Made by a program: the position numbers and the translations under genes
The notes under the pieces: generated by a model
What the model was told of the DNA's origin: nothing
The model's database searches: none
The model's input: only the letters and a program-made list of their open reading frames with translations
Assembly (NCBI RefSeq): GCF_017591425.1
Contig: NW_024467121.1
Span: 17,744,707-17,808,706, forward strand
Source: Ochotona curzoniae
Lineage: Eukaryota; Chordata; Mammalia; Lagomorpha; Ochotonidae
Length of the DNA stretch: 64,000 bases
Reading direction: 5' to 3'
Part shown: positions 38,490 to 50,574 of the stretch, one piece after another
Numbering within the stretch: position 1 is the first letter of the stretch
Layout: each line of letters begins with the position of its first letter

Positions 38490-40240
38490 ATACTGAAAAG
38501 GTGAAACTCATGAGTCGGTAATTTCAAGAGCACATTAAATATAACCGAGGAGATAATTTGGTGAGTTGAAGATAAATTATGGAGACTGTGTAATAGGGAA
38601 ATGATGAGGGGTTAGTGACATGAAAATAATTCTAGTTGAAATCCCTGAGGGAAACAAGAAGGAAAGTGGGGAAGAGGAAATATAGGAAGAGTTAGTGTCT
38701 GAGAACTTCATAGATCTGAAAAGGAAACAAGAAAAATCCATATTGAGGAAGCCTGATACCTTTCAGACAGGGAAAATGAATTAAATCCATTCTTGGACAG
38801 GACATAATAAAATACACAGAACACCAAAGAAGTAGAAGATCTTTAAAACAGCCAGAAAGGGGAGAGGGAAACACAATTAGACCTCTAGAACCTAACAGCA
38901 TCTTAACAGTAATAATGGAAGCTAGAGGGCAGTTAAATGTCCTGAAAATAAACTGGGATATGCAGTAAAAATTATTTCATGAAGTAAGACAAAATAAAGA
39001 TGTCATTCCCAGGCAAACAAAAGCTAAAAAAACTTTTTTTAAATCAATGGACCATCATCACAGTAAATTCTAGTGGAAGTACTTCAAATTTTAGGATAAT
39101 TAATCCCAACTGGAGGGGAAAACAGACACAAAGGAAGTATTAAATGTGTGGAAAAACACAAATAAATGTTACATAAGAGAATTTATTTTAAAAAGGCAAA
39201 TCAGGCTAGAACTAAAATGTATAACAACATAAATACAACACACTTGGTTTAGGAAGGGACCTTTGTGAGTTAAAGTATCCCAAGTCCCTATAATTGTTCT
39301 GGCAGAGAATAAAGATAAAAAAAAAATGTCACAGCTTTAATGGAAGCAAGTTAAAAATTTTGCATTACTGGTAGAGGAATAAAATTGAATTGAAATGACA
39401 AGCTTCAAGCAAGTAAAGAGAAAAATATAGATAGCAAAAAATCTAAGTGCTGCTGTTAAAAAAATTATTAGGTTGTATTGTTAAAACAGTGTCTATGCAT
39501 GATTATAAGAAACATAGCTAAATAATAAAAAGATAACAGGAGATGGCAAAATATATCATACAGTTAAACCCAAGAAGCTAGTGCTGCCTTTTTAACATGG
39601 CTTAAAGCAGATTTCAAAGCAAAGCTAGAAATAATGATCATTTCCAAACATCTATGAAAGTAATAACAAACCTTTCACAATAGCTTTTTAAAATTTAAAC
39701 ATATACACAGAGAAACTAGCATTATCATGGAGGGAGATTTGCATGTACTTCTCTGAGGAACTGACAAACCAAGCAGATACAAAAATAATGAGTCTTAAAC
39801 GTGATTGTTTCTGATTTTTTTTATAATATACTGAGAATATTAATACTTTCATACTGATGCATGCTTAAAACCTTAAAATATTCAAATTCTCAGAAAACAA
39901 TAACCTAATAAAACCCATTCAAGAGAGGAAAAACATGTGTGTAATCCTATTATCAGAATAGTGTAATTAGTTTTTCAGAGTATCACATGAGAAAGTCCAG
40001 ACTACCATTCATGTTACAAGGAGCTATAATCTCACAAGTTCCAGAAAAACAAGCAACACTACTCTTCGAGCCATTGTAGGAAGTCAAAAGCAAAACAAGG
40101 ACAGTACAGGAAGGGAGATGAAAACCAGCCTTACTCAACAGCAGACATGAAGAAAGCATTATTACCACATAATGAAGTCAAAAAGTTCATGCTAGTGTTG
40201 TTATTCATAAAATTGGTGTTGGAGGTTTAAAATAAAAATC
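38490..40240 (+). mobile_element. Ancient L1M fragment (5' part of ORF2 and upstream)
   Basis: A-rich sequence with CATAATAAAATACACAGAAC, ACAGCCAGAAAGGGGAGAGG, GCAAACAAAAGCTAAAA and GCAGATTTCAAAGCAAAG in the order expected of an old L1M/HAL1-type element. All frames are broken. Confidence 0.55.
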
Positions 40241-40854
40241 CCTAATATTTAGGACTGCATATTATGTAGGAGTGATAAGATATAAGAAGGTGAAATTTAT
40301 AAAAAAAAAAAAAAAAACAAACCTTGCTTGGAGATAAAGTACAAATGTCTGATCTCACATGTTTCAGAATCTGGATGAGTCTCCAGGATTTTCCTTTCTT
40401 ATCTTTTCCTTTTATGTGTATTTGAAATTTTCAAAATAAGGTTAGAAATGTTTATATGTAATTTCTTTTAAAAAGAGAAACATTGAGGCTCTAGAAGCTA
40501 ATGCTGTGGATATAGACAGTTAGCATGGTCAGATGGGAAATGCATTTTTAAGGCATTTGACTTGGCGTACTCCAAAAGGAATTCCAAGCATGGGACACCA
40601 CAGGGGAAGGCAGAGCTTCACCTGCACAAGAATATTCCAGGAGGATAGATGCAAATTCCAGGTCATTCCAGATGGGAGGGAAGTTCACATACTTGGGATG
40701 TCCCAGCCTAGGACCAGTCCTTCTTTAGCTGTGGTCAGAGTTGACTTTAGCTTTTTCCTCTTCACCAAGATAAAGTAAGATAATGTATATGAGAAAGGTT
40801 GGCAGACTGCTAAACCTAAGACTCTCAAACTATCGACAGAAACAATTTTAAGTA

Positions 40855-41555
40855 CACAGGGAAAGTTGGAGATACAGCACCTGGGGAAACAGTTGGCCAG
40901 TTCCTTAAAACACAGACGGTTTCACTTGATCCAGCAATTCAGATCTTCAGGAGAAAGTAATATGAAGACAGTTGACAGCAAGTGTCTACACAGAAACTTG
41001 GTGCATAAGTGTTCATAACATCATCATCGGTAATAACCGCAGCTGGGTTAGTGTCACCCCATTAAATGCAGTGTTCCTGAGTGGTAAAAAGCAATGAAGT
41101 ACTGATGCATGCCACAAAACGGATAAATCTTGAAAACATGGTAACTGAAACATACCAGTCAGGAAAACTCACATGTTGTATGATTCCAATTATACGGAAT
41201 GGCCAGACAAGGCAAATCTACAGAGAAAGTAGGTTAATTTCTGCTGGTGTTGAAAGGAAAGGAAAAATGGATAGTGAATTTAATGGACAATAGTTTGTTC
41301 TGGAGATAATAAAAATACTCTAAAATTTATGGTGATGGCTATATAACAGAGAAAGTAGGTTAATTTCTGCTGGTGTTGAAAGGAAAGGAAAAATGGATAG
41401 TGAATTTAATGGACAATAGTTTGTTCTGGAGATAATAAAAATACTCTAAAATTTATGGTGATGGCTATATAACTGTGAACATACTAAAAACCACTAAATT
41501 GTGTATTTTAAATGGGTATTGTTATGGTATGTGAATAAAGCTTTTATTTTTTTTT
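40855..41555 (+). mobile_element. Ancient L1M 3' end
   Basis: GATCCAGCAATTCAGATC, GTATGATTCCAATTATACG, GGTGATGGCTATATAACTGT, TACTAAAAACCACTAAATTG and TATGGTATGTGAATAAAGC are characteristic of L1M 3' ends. It contains the 126-bp tandem duplication. Confidence 0.75.
41220..41471 (+). repeat. Perfect 126-bp tandem duplication
   Basis: Copy 1 is 41220-41345 and copy 2 is 41346-41471. No difference was found by eye, and identity extends two bases past copy 2. It lies within old L1M sequence whose surroundings are diverged, so the duplication itself must be recent. Confidence 0.95.
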
Positions 41556-42141
41556 ATTTTAATAAAAAGAGGAAAAATGGTTTGCACCCAAATGTTTTCA
41601 CCTCCTATCCTTAACCCTCTGTCTCACCACCACCTAGGTCCAGAAGAGTTTTCTCTTAAACTCAAGATTTTTTGTTTGTTTGTTTGTTTCAATGGTTTCA
41701 TTGAGCAAATGCTATTTCTGAAACAGGAGCAGAAAGTCAACCACTGTCATTTTATCCCACTAATTCTACCCGCTCTCTGCTCCAGTAACTTTTAAGCATG
41801 AGTAAGAAAGGAAGCCTATAATACAGGATTGAGTCGTTCCTAAAGTGAGGTGAAGGAAGGATCAGCCAGCAGGATAGATCCCTTCTACTACTATTCAGTG
41901 ATGAGCAGATTTGCTCTATTTGCAAAACAGAGCTGTGATGACTTTTTACCACCCAGTCTAATTGTCAAAATCTCCACAAGTACAATGCCATATGTCTCTC
42001 TCACTGGAAACGCAAGTAAGACTCATGGACTTGCGATGATTAACTAATGAGCTTGTCCCATCTGCTGTGTGGATGACAGGTTATTCTCCAGTCCAGTTTG
42101 CTTTCACTCATCTTGTGCTTTGTCTCCCTCTTGTTTTCCAG

Positions 42142-42261
42142 TGGCTGCTTCAACCCCTAACTCCACTGCTGGTGCAGCCATGAATTCTCTGACCTCTCTT
42201 GGGACTCTGCAAGGATTGGCTGGAGCCACTGTTGGACTGAATAATATTAATGCACTAGCAG
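42142..42261 (+). CDS. CELF2: CELF2 coding exon C (linker; two possible donors)
   Basis: The exon follows TTTTCCAG (ends 42141) and completes a split Val codon before AASTPNSTAGAAMNSLTSLG and a segment ending GLNNINALA. Two donors are visible. The proximal one (exon end 42261, GTACCA) gives 120 nt. The distal one (exon end 42273, GTGAGT) gives 132 nt and adds Gly-Thr-Ile-Asn before the junction. The distal site has the better consensus. Both leave one base of a codon, so either keeps frame with either acceptor of exon D. The CELF2 reference protein as I remember it has ALAVAQML at this junction, which needs the proximal donor with the upstream acceptor. A GTINS-containing isoform, also remembered, needs the distal donor with the downstream acceptor. 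The exon is in the divergent linker and has no recognised fold. Confidence 0.96.
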
Positions 42262-45117
42262 GTACCATAAACAGTGAGTATTTGCTGCTCTGGTGGACAG
42301 CCTTCCCCCAAATTCTCCATAGAAAACAATCAGCCAGAAACTTAAAAAGGATATGCAAAGGGGAGAACTAAAACTTGGGATGGAGGAGCACATGCTTTGA
42401 CATGCAAAAGCTATCTACATATTCATTTTGCCTCCCCAAAATTCCAGCACTCGCCATCCCAGATACTTTCCAGGGTGTAGTATATGCACTTGTCTGTGGT
42501 TGACAGATATTTTCATGGTTTCAAGAAGTCTGGCTTGGTTTTAGTTTTGCACTGTCCTGTGCGGCAGGGTGTTACCATAGAAAACTTAACAACAGACCGC
42601 AAGTCAGGAAGCCAGAGCCCTGCCCTGCCTCCGTCACTGTCAGAGCCCAGGTAAATCAATGCTCCCTCTCTAGGCTTTAATTTTCAATTGAAAGCTCTGG
42701 ATCACTCGATAAAGATGCCCTCTAGCTCTAAAATCCAGATTCATGATAGTTACATAGAACAAAATAAGGTCCTTGGAAAAACAGGAAACCTGGAGGAAAG
42801 AAGTTACTGCTGGAAGTCACATCCACCTTGAATTTGTATTAATACTCATAGCCATGGACTACTCTCCAGCACAGACATTATTTTATTGTGGGCTGGTTGG
42901 GGAGGTTTAAGACAGATAACCTAGAAAATTACACTTGCTTAAAAAATAGATGGGATTCACCAAAGAACTCTAGGTTCTATCCTACATGGCAAACCATTGC
43001 AGTCATTTTAGGTTGGTACAGGAAACTGTCATCAAATTGCAGGAATGGTCTTTTCATTTTTGGGTATGGGTTCCTACAGTGGGGACAGTGATCCCTAAAT
43101 AACTGTGGGGACACCTAATTTGCCTGTCCCTCCATTCTCGCTTCCTCTACCCCACTGCCTGAAAATAGCCAAGCCCATCTAGAAAGTTCATGACAGACCA
43201 TAGAGGTTCTCATTTGGGGTCACAAGTTACCTATCATACGAGCCACGAAACCCCTTCACCTGCCCATCTTAGTTTTTAATAGTGGGATCTTTGATTTTAA
43301 TCCATGATTGTATGATTATAAAAGTGAACTAAAATGGGGTGATGAGTCAGTATAATTCGTAGAGCAAAAATATTACAATAATTCTGTACTTTAAAAGTTC
43401 AAAAAGAATTTTGGAATGTATTTGAAAAAAAAAACCTAAACTTTCATCCAGATAAACAATTAACTTTTATAACTTGGATAAGAAAACAAATCATGTTTAG
43501 AAGTAGGAAATTTTCAGAGTTTGTTACATTTTCTTACTCAGATGAGCCAAAAACAAAAACTTAGAACTGAGTTTTTAAGTTTTATCTGAGCACAGGAAAA
43601 GACATTTTTCTTCCAAATAGGATTCCTAATTAGCCTGTAGTACAGAAGCGGTGACTGTATGACAACCAGAATGTTTGATTCCAGTTAAAACTACCTTCAG
43701 CTTTGACCTCTTCCAGCAGCCAAGTAGGAGCATTACAGCCTTGACTCCCGGTACAGCTCCTCTTTCTGACCTTGTCCTGCAGAAGCACCAACCCACTTAT
43801 CCTTCACCTAGGTTGAGGACGGGTGTGCTCGCCCACATCCCCTCATGCTGCTTCTCTTGCCCCAGGACCTAGTTCCCCTCAAACAAGGACTTTGATTTGA
43901 TCGCCTGCCTGTCCTTGGTCTGCAGAGTAACAGGCCAGTGGGAATGGTTGTCCTCCTCAGCACGTGCTCATGACTGCTGTGTGTGTGTCCTCGTTTGCGT
44001 CCTGCTCCTCTCCACCTTACTCTGTTGTACGTTGCTGGGCCTTACCCATCCTTACTGTGACGACTGGAAAGGAACTCTGTTACATGCCAGGAAAACAACC
44101 AGTTTATTATCCATGGGGTTTTGTGTTATTCAAAATTTGCTTCTGGCAAGGACAACAGGTTTAAATTTTGTTTCTTTTAATTCCTTGCTTTTGAGTTAAC
44201 AGAGGTATGTATAGTTCATGGGAAATTAAGAATGGTTTTGGCTTCAGATAACTCCTGCTAGACAGTGTGAACCAAAATTTTGCCTTCTGATTTAATAAGG
44301 GTTACTAACAAACAGCTGTGTGCCAGTGTGAACACTGACTTCAAGCTAATATTTGCAGCTTATCTTGAATTAAATATCAAGGGAAAACCTAGGATAGGCT
44401 ATTGCCTTTCAGATCATTATTCCTCAGCTGAAGGGATACTGCTACCTCTTGTGCTGAACAGGTCTCAAAGAAGGTAATCAACAGCTCGTTACCTGGTCAG
44501 AGCCAATTTCTCAGTTGGCCACCCCAGCGTCCATACCATTGTTACTTCTGTCCCAGGAACCATTTCTTGCTACTGTAAGAGTATTCTGGAAGACAGCTCC
44601 TCCAAGAACAAATCATCCAGCAATAAAGTAGGTTGTGAACTCATCTCACTCTGCATTTTACCCTCCTTCCTGTGAGAGGGCCCCACCCCTTCTGGAAGGG
44701 CAGTCTGGGCTTCGTAGACCAGCAGCTTCCCTTTTACACTGATGAATGGAGGGGCTGGAAAAGCAGTAGAGCATCCTAGAGCATCCTCTGGACAGAAACA
44801 GGGCGCAGCAAAATCCAAAGCAGCAGCAAGAATAATGCGCCACCAGGGTTTTCACTTCTGGGTTAGTTGAGGGCTCCCTGAGCATGTTTTGTAAATGAGT
44901 ATCTCAGCAGAGATGAAGAAAATACTTTTTGCAGTTATGTTCACCCAGGAGTCCATACTTAATTTTCTGCACTTAAGTGCATGTCAAGTAGCATTTTCTT
45001 TTTCATCACTTAAATTACATAATTCTTCTAAATTGCTTACTACCTAGTACTTAAAGTGATAATTGTTTGAATACTACCAACAGTATGCTTGGTAAAAATG
45101 GTTTATGAACTCATTGT

Positions 45118-45390
45118 AATGTATTTATTTAAGATAAAGGGAGCTGCCATAGCCTACTCTCCCAAAACCTGCAACAGCCAGAAATAGGTCAAAGCCTGGA
45201 GCCAGGATGGCAACCTAGGCCTTCCCCATAGGTACCTGGCAAGGACCCAACTGCTTGAGCCATCACTGCTGCTGGCTAATTAGGATCTGCATTAGTCGGC
45301 AGCTGGTGGCAGAAGCTGGATCAAGTATCAAACCCATGAACTTGAAAGTAAGGTGCAGGCGTTTCACCTGCTAGGCTGAATGCCTGCCCC
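45118..45390 (-). mobile_element. Old lagomorph SINE, antisense, different subfamily
   Basis: GCCTGGAGCCAGGATGGCAA, TTGAGCCATCACTGCTGC and TCAAACCCATGAACTTG are in reverse order of a C-repeat-like element, with several segments unlike the other copies. Confidence 0.5.
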
Positions 45391-45939
45391 TGAACTCTTT
45401 CATGCAGCGTATGGAGAGTAGCTTTAAAGGACATATTTCATCTATATAAAGGGAAACTTATCTCAGTGAATAATTTATAAACCTATGAGAACATATACAT
45501 GAATACATTCCTTCTTCTTTCTTACTGGTACAGCATCTCACAGACTAGCTTGTGTGTGCATAGGATACTTACCTCTGATCCTACCTACCGGTACCTTCCT
45601 GATCATGGCCACAGAAAGCTATCCATGCTCATTTTTATGAGTGTGTCCTTTTATGTCATTCTAATATTTCCTCAATAATTTCATAGTTCCTTGGAACTTC
45701 CAGCTGAGCTCCTCTGAAGAGCAACTAAGTGCAAAGTCAGAATGTGCACAACTGTGCTCACAGCCCAGTTACAGTGGCCTTCCCTGCAAAGGTCTGCCAC
45801 ACCTCTCATTTTTTCCCAGCCTTCCTCATTCACACAGTATATGTGGCAGTCTAGATGAACTAGGAGGAAATCATTGATCCAGTTGACCCTTTCACAGAAA
45901 AGTTTTTTTTTTTTTTTCAAAAAGTCTGATTCTTTTTTC

Positions 45940-46243
45940 TTAAAGATATATTTATTTATTTGAAAGGCACAGTTATACAGAGAGACAGAGATCTATCCAC
46001 TGATCCCAAATGGCTGCAGTGGCCATCACTGGGCAGTTTCAAAACCAGGAGCCTCTTCCAGGCCTCCTACCAGAGTGCAGGGGTCCAAGCAGTTGGGCCA
46101 CCCTCTACTGCCTTCCCAGGCACAGTGACATGGAGTTGGAACAGAAGTGGAGCGGCCAGGGCTTGAACTGATGCCCATTTGGGATTCTATGCCCATGGTT
46201 TCACATGCCATGCCAAAAACATAGCCAACCACTGTGAAGCGTG
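45940..46243 (-). mobile_element. Old lagomorph SINE, antisense
   Basis: TTAAAGATATATTTATTTAT, GAAAGGCACAGTTATACAG, AGCCTCTTCCAGGCCTCC and CCCATTTGGGATTC are in order. Confidence 0.75.
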
Positions 46244-47844
46244 GCCAGGAGGGGTGAAGGATGTGGGGAAGATATCACTTGCTAGAACTGTCAACCTCAC
46301 TTCGCTTCCTGAAATCCCCTTCTAGTACTGAAGAACATTAATTTCATTGCTGCTTCTGTGTTTTAAGACAAAAACTTTTCTGGTAGAAGGGCAGCGGGGA
46401 GGGGTGCAGGTTGAAGTTGAAAGATAATTCTTCTGACCTGGATAATTAAAAAAAAAAAAAAAACAAAAGCTCATACCAAAGAGGAAGGAGTTAGGAATGC
46501 CACTGACCACTGCAGGGAGCCTGTGCCCCTGGCCCTCCGGGCAAGCAAGTTACAAAGGCTGCGACCAGAGTGACAGGAAGGCAGGGTCTGAATCCCACAA
46601 AACCAACAAAGTATTATGGAAATAGAGAGCTGCAGTCCACTCCCCGGGGCAGCAGGGGGAATCTGGAGAGTTTAGTCAGAGGGGAGCTTCCGTCCCCAGC
46701 CCGTAATTGTCAGGCAGCAGCTATACTGTGCATGGTCTTGCCGACCACCATGTGCACCTGGAAGAGTGTGCCGTGGGATGTAGATACAATGGCAGTTCCC
46801 ACTCACTTCCCTGCTAGAATTTCCTCTCACACAGAGATCTGAGCTTCCAGAGAGCTGAGGCCGTGGCTTGAGCAGCTGTATCCGTTGACACCTGTTAACA
46901 GCCTGACAGAAATGAAGCCAAGGAAACTTAGCAGCGCTTCCTGGCTTTACAGCCACCTCTCACCTCTCAGAAAAGAAACATGGTTTTTTGGCTCACGCAA
47001 GTACTGGGGGGAGACCGGGAGGTGAGAATGAAATCAGATCAAATAAGCAAGAGAGAAATTGCTCCCCAGCCCTTGTCAGCCATAATAATTGCGAGGACGG
47101 AAGATAAGCATAGAGTCAGTGAGGTCAATGCAATCAGCTGGTATCTGAGGGATTGTTTAGTGTCATTAGGAGGACAACCTAAGCTTTTGAGCAGTACCTA
47201 TTTGTGTCATCCGGGGTGGAGCGTGGGGGAAGAAATAATAAGAAATTTAAAGTAGAGCCCTCAGGACCTATGTTGGACAGCACTTCTTAGCCTCTTAGCT
47301 TAGTCTGTACTGACCAAATCTTAAAATCACTTTTCAGTAGACTAACAAGACAACCTCAGATCTTTCCGACCTCCCCAGCCCCCTGTAGCCCCATCCACAC
47401 TGTCCCTCTCTGCATTGAGAAGAATGTACTTGGTGCTCTCCCCCAGGGTCCCGTGGGTGACTTCACACCCCACCGCAGGGTTGCTGGACCTGGAGCACTA
47501 GGACAGTCCCGGCTGTTAGGCTGTGGCCCATTGCATGGCTTGGATGTTCTTCCAGTCTAAGGAGATGAATCTGACGAAGTTCTAGAGCCCAGGTCGTTCC
47601 CCAGCTCCTGTTTCCTGTGGATGGCAAAGAGTAGCACTGATGAAGTGTTATGGTGATCCTGCCTGCTCTTTGATTCCTCTGGGTAATTTCTTAGAGCCCT
47701 ATTTGTCTTCTAGTCATAGACTTATTGCCAGTTTTGTTTCAGTGAGTCATTCTTGCTATTTTAATCTCAGCACTAATATCAGCAAATGTTTTTCATGTTT
47801 TTAGTAAGTTCTTACTAAAAACAGACCTTTTCAAAAGAAAAAGG

Positions 47845-48108
47845 TTTTAAAATACCTATATGAAAAGAGAAAATCTGTTTACCTGTTCACTTCCTAAATG
47901 GTCACCGTAAGCAGGCCAGGAGCTTTGAACTCCATCCAGGTCTCCCACATGGCAAGAATTCAAGTACTTGATCCATCATCTACTGCTTCTAGGGGCATTA
48001 GCAGGAAGCTGAGTGCTAAGTGGCGTACCCAGAACTCAAATCTGAACTCAGTGGAGGATGCAGATGTCCAAAGTAGTAGCCCAACCTGCTGCACACCACA
48101 GTGCCCTA
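47845..48108 (-). mobile_element. Old lagomorph SINE, antisense
   Basis: Weak T-rich start, then CCATCCAGGTCTCCCACATG, CATCATCTACTGCTTCTAG and CACCACAGTGCCC at the head end. Confidence 0.6.
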
Positions 48109-49039
48109 ACACTCCCTTCCAAGTTTTTAATCACGGAGGAAACAAAGCAATTATGTCAGCTCTTTCATGTCCTGAGTTCATTTGAAAGTTAACAGTGTAA
48201 ACTGTTACTTGTTTTGACTTAGTAGTCAGGAAAAATGTGAGGAGCAGCAGTCAGGGGACAACATACTGGCTGGTTCACATAAGTTAATAGCCATGATCCA
48301 CCATACAGCCACACTGTAAGTCACTTCAGTTAAACCTGACATGAAAAGTCACTGACAGGAATCCTGGGTACCTGGGAGCTGGTTAATGTGTCATGTGTAC
48401 ATGAACACACCCAGTAAGAGTTTGCTGCCAGAAATGGCACCATTCACTTTCTACCTCTGGACATAGTTTGTGCGTCAGCCCTTGGCATCCTTCAACTGCT
48501 GAGGAAAGCCTCTTAGCAGAACAGCTGGTTCACTGGACTGTGAAGTAACTGACCATTTGCTTATCAGACAGCTTAAGGAAAAAAGTTTTATCCTTTTCTC
48601 CTTAACCCCTGGAGCTATCTCCAGGCTCCTCCGAGAGCCCCGTGAATGGGTGTAAGTGTACAGATATACAGACCTCTTGTTTTTTCCTTGTCTATGCTTC
48701 TGAGCTCTAAACAGCAGCATAGTTTTATTTCAAAAGATAACAGTGGTACTTGCCAGTAGCACATTGCATGGAAAAAAAGATGTATTGTCCACCTGTAGTG
48801 CCTCAGTGAATTTGATCACCAGCCTAGGGAGCAAGGGTTATCATTGCTTAGGTCTTGTTTTCCCCATTATTATGATTTATTTCTTCATGGTTTCATTTTT
48901 AATTTCCTGTTGGCTTAATTGGTGTGCTAGCTGCATGCACTTGCTGTTGTACTTGTGTCAAATGATTCTCTAACTTCCTTTGGAAAGCACTAATGAATAA
49001 GTGCTATTTCTCTTCTCTATTGTTGGGTTTTTTGTAAAG

Positions 49040-49237
49040 TTGCTCAAATGCTCTCAGGTATGGCGGCTCTCAACGGAGGACTTGGCGCCACAGGCTTGAC
49101 GAATGGCACGGCTGGCACCATGGACGCCCTCACCCAGGCCTACTCAGGAATTCAGCAGTATGCGGCAGCCGCACTGCCCACTCTGTACAGCCAGAGCTTG
49201 CTGCAACAGCAGAGTGCTGCGGGTAGCCAGAAGGAAG
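49040..49237 (+). CDS. CELF2: CELF2 coding exon D (linker; two possible acceptors)
   Basis: The upstream acceptor (GTAAAG, ends 49039) gives a 198-nt exon beginning with the Val-Ala-Gln-Met-Leu-Ser-Gly segment. The downstream acceptor (CTCTCAG, ends 49057) gives 180 nt and drops six residues. The common part reads from MAALNGG through [20 protein letters not shown] to QSAAGSQKE, then the donor GTATGT at 49238. This C-terminal end of the linker, rich in Ala, Gln and Tyr, is the part most conserved among CELF1 and CELF2. It leads directly into RRM3. The upstream acceptor has a fair pyrimidine tract but ends in AAAG rather than CAG, so it looks weak, whereas the downstream one is close to consensus. 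That balance favours regulated choice. Lengths are multiples of three for both forms. Confidence 0.96.
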
Positions 49238-50111
49238 GTATGTGATGCCCTCAGCCCCAGGACAGGGCCTGCTGTGGCCAGGCCAGTGGGAAATAGTTGC
49301 CTTTAGGACATACTTAGAAGCTACAATGAACCAGTATCATAAGAGAAATTGATTGTTTTACTTTAGTACTGAAGTTCTCGTTGTGCATTTATACACAATT
49401 ATTAGTTACTGCCAAGAGAAAACTGATGGGCACCTCTCTCCCCCAAATGATCATGGATCTCCCCTTACATACAAACTCCTCATTAATGGAAGGAGTGAAT
49501 CAATACAGGCTTCTGGATCTCTTTCCCCCTCTTGCATTTCCCAGGTATTTTGGAGACTGCATACCCATGATAATTGTGTGGCTGCCTCTTCATAGATGCT
49601 GGTGCTCAGCTTAATAATGAAATCCACTGGTAGGATTGACTGGGCCTTTGTTTAATTGAGGGTCTCCTGGGGAAGCAAGTAAGTGATTGATTACCTTGCT
49701 TCTCTGCCAATAAAGCAAAATCAACTTTAGGAAGTTAATGCTAAGACTACGTTAAAGCTAATTATAAAATGGTTAATGAGTTAGTCCAAATAAGTTGAGT
49801 CATTCTTTTGAGATTCTCAATTGAAGCTGCATGAAAGCAAAATCTATGACATATTTCCTTTCACTTATTTAGGATATGGGAATTTTTTTTGTTCTCTTTA
49901 CTCACCCTTGCCATGTGACCCCCATAGTCAGCGCCTGACTTTAAACACGGTATTCTACTGTGTTTAAAGAACCAGCACGGTTTTACCTTGTAAGGTTTCT
50001 AGCTTTAAGGAGACACAGCTTAAAAGATAAATCTTTTCCTTTCTTACAAATTAACCCTTATATTTACAAAAAATAAATACTCCTGTGGTTATTAAAAACA
50101 AGGCAGCAGGG

Positions 50112-50168
50112 CTTCAAAAAGTTCATTGGGAGTGTGCACATCTACATATCTCTACCAACTTTTTGAAG
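50112..50168. repeat. Short inverted repeat, possibly a MITE relic
   Basis: CTTCAAAAAGTT (50112-50123) and AACTTTTTGAAG (50157-50168) are perfect inverted 12-mers around a 33-bp core. It resembles a common mammalian mariner-like MITE end, but the family is uncertain. Confidence 0.45.
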
Positions 50169-50247
50169 TGCCATCATGTATGAAAGCTGATTTTCATCAT
50201 TTCAACTTTCTCTTTACTCAGCTGTGCCTGCTTTTTTAGACTTTTTT

Positions 50248-50574
50248 TTTAAGATTTATTTATTTATTGGAAAGTCAGATATACAGAGAGGAGGAGAGAC
50301 AGAGAGGAAGATCTTCCACCCAATGATTCACTCCCCAAGTGAGCGCAACAGGCCGATGCTAATGCCGATCCGAAGCCAGGATCCAGGAACTTCTTCCAGG
50401 TATCCCACACAGGTGCAGGGTCCCAAAGCTTTGGACCATCCTCGACTGCTTTCCCAGGCCACAAGCAGGGAGCTGGATGGGAAGTGGATCTGCTGGGATT
50501 AGAACCGGAGCCCATATGGGATCCCAGGGTGTTCAAGGCAAGGACTTTAGCTGCTAGGCCACACCCCCGGGCCC
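50248..50574 (-). mobile_element. Young lagomorph SINE, antisense
   Basis: Near-consensus copy from TTTAAGATTTATTTATTTAT to CCCCCGGGCCC. TTTTTTAGACTTTT repeats before (about 50232-50245) and after (50576-50589) as a target-site duplication. Confidence 0.9.

Larger units (their letters stand above)
14162..42141 (+). other. CELF2: CELF2 intron B-C
   Basis: This is the longest intron, 27,980 bp, and the main repeat store of the window: about 12 SINEs, the antisense LTR near 26.7-27.0 kb, L1M pieces at 33.8-34.9 and 38.5-41.6 kb, a DNA transposon at 34.9-35.6 kb, two lagomorph L1 3' ends (20.9 and 33.2 kb), (CA)n at 17.1 kb, (TG)n at 23.4 kb and a 126-bp tandem duplication at 41.2 kb. The sequence around 18890-19250 resembles an old interspersed repeat I cannot name. 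I see nothing specific in 16140-17090, 17145-18890, 19400-20870, 20975-23360, 31880-33140 and 36550-38190. Confidence 0.85.
42274..49039 (+). other. CELF2: CELF2 intron C-D
   Basis: This intron of about 6.8 kb (from 42262 if the proximal donor is used) contains three antisense SINE relics (45118-45390, 45940-46243, 47845-48108) and a MIR-like stretch near 42590-42755. From 42760 to 45110 and from 46250 to 47840 only unique sequence was seen. The last 60 bases are T/C-rich and lead to the two competing exon D acceptors. Confidence 0.85.

Noticed and set aside
42069..42371. 100-codon ORF that includes exon C
   Set aside because: It is exon C read through both splice sites into intron; the real coding part is 42142-42261 or 42273.
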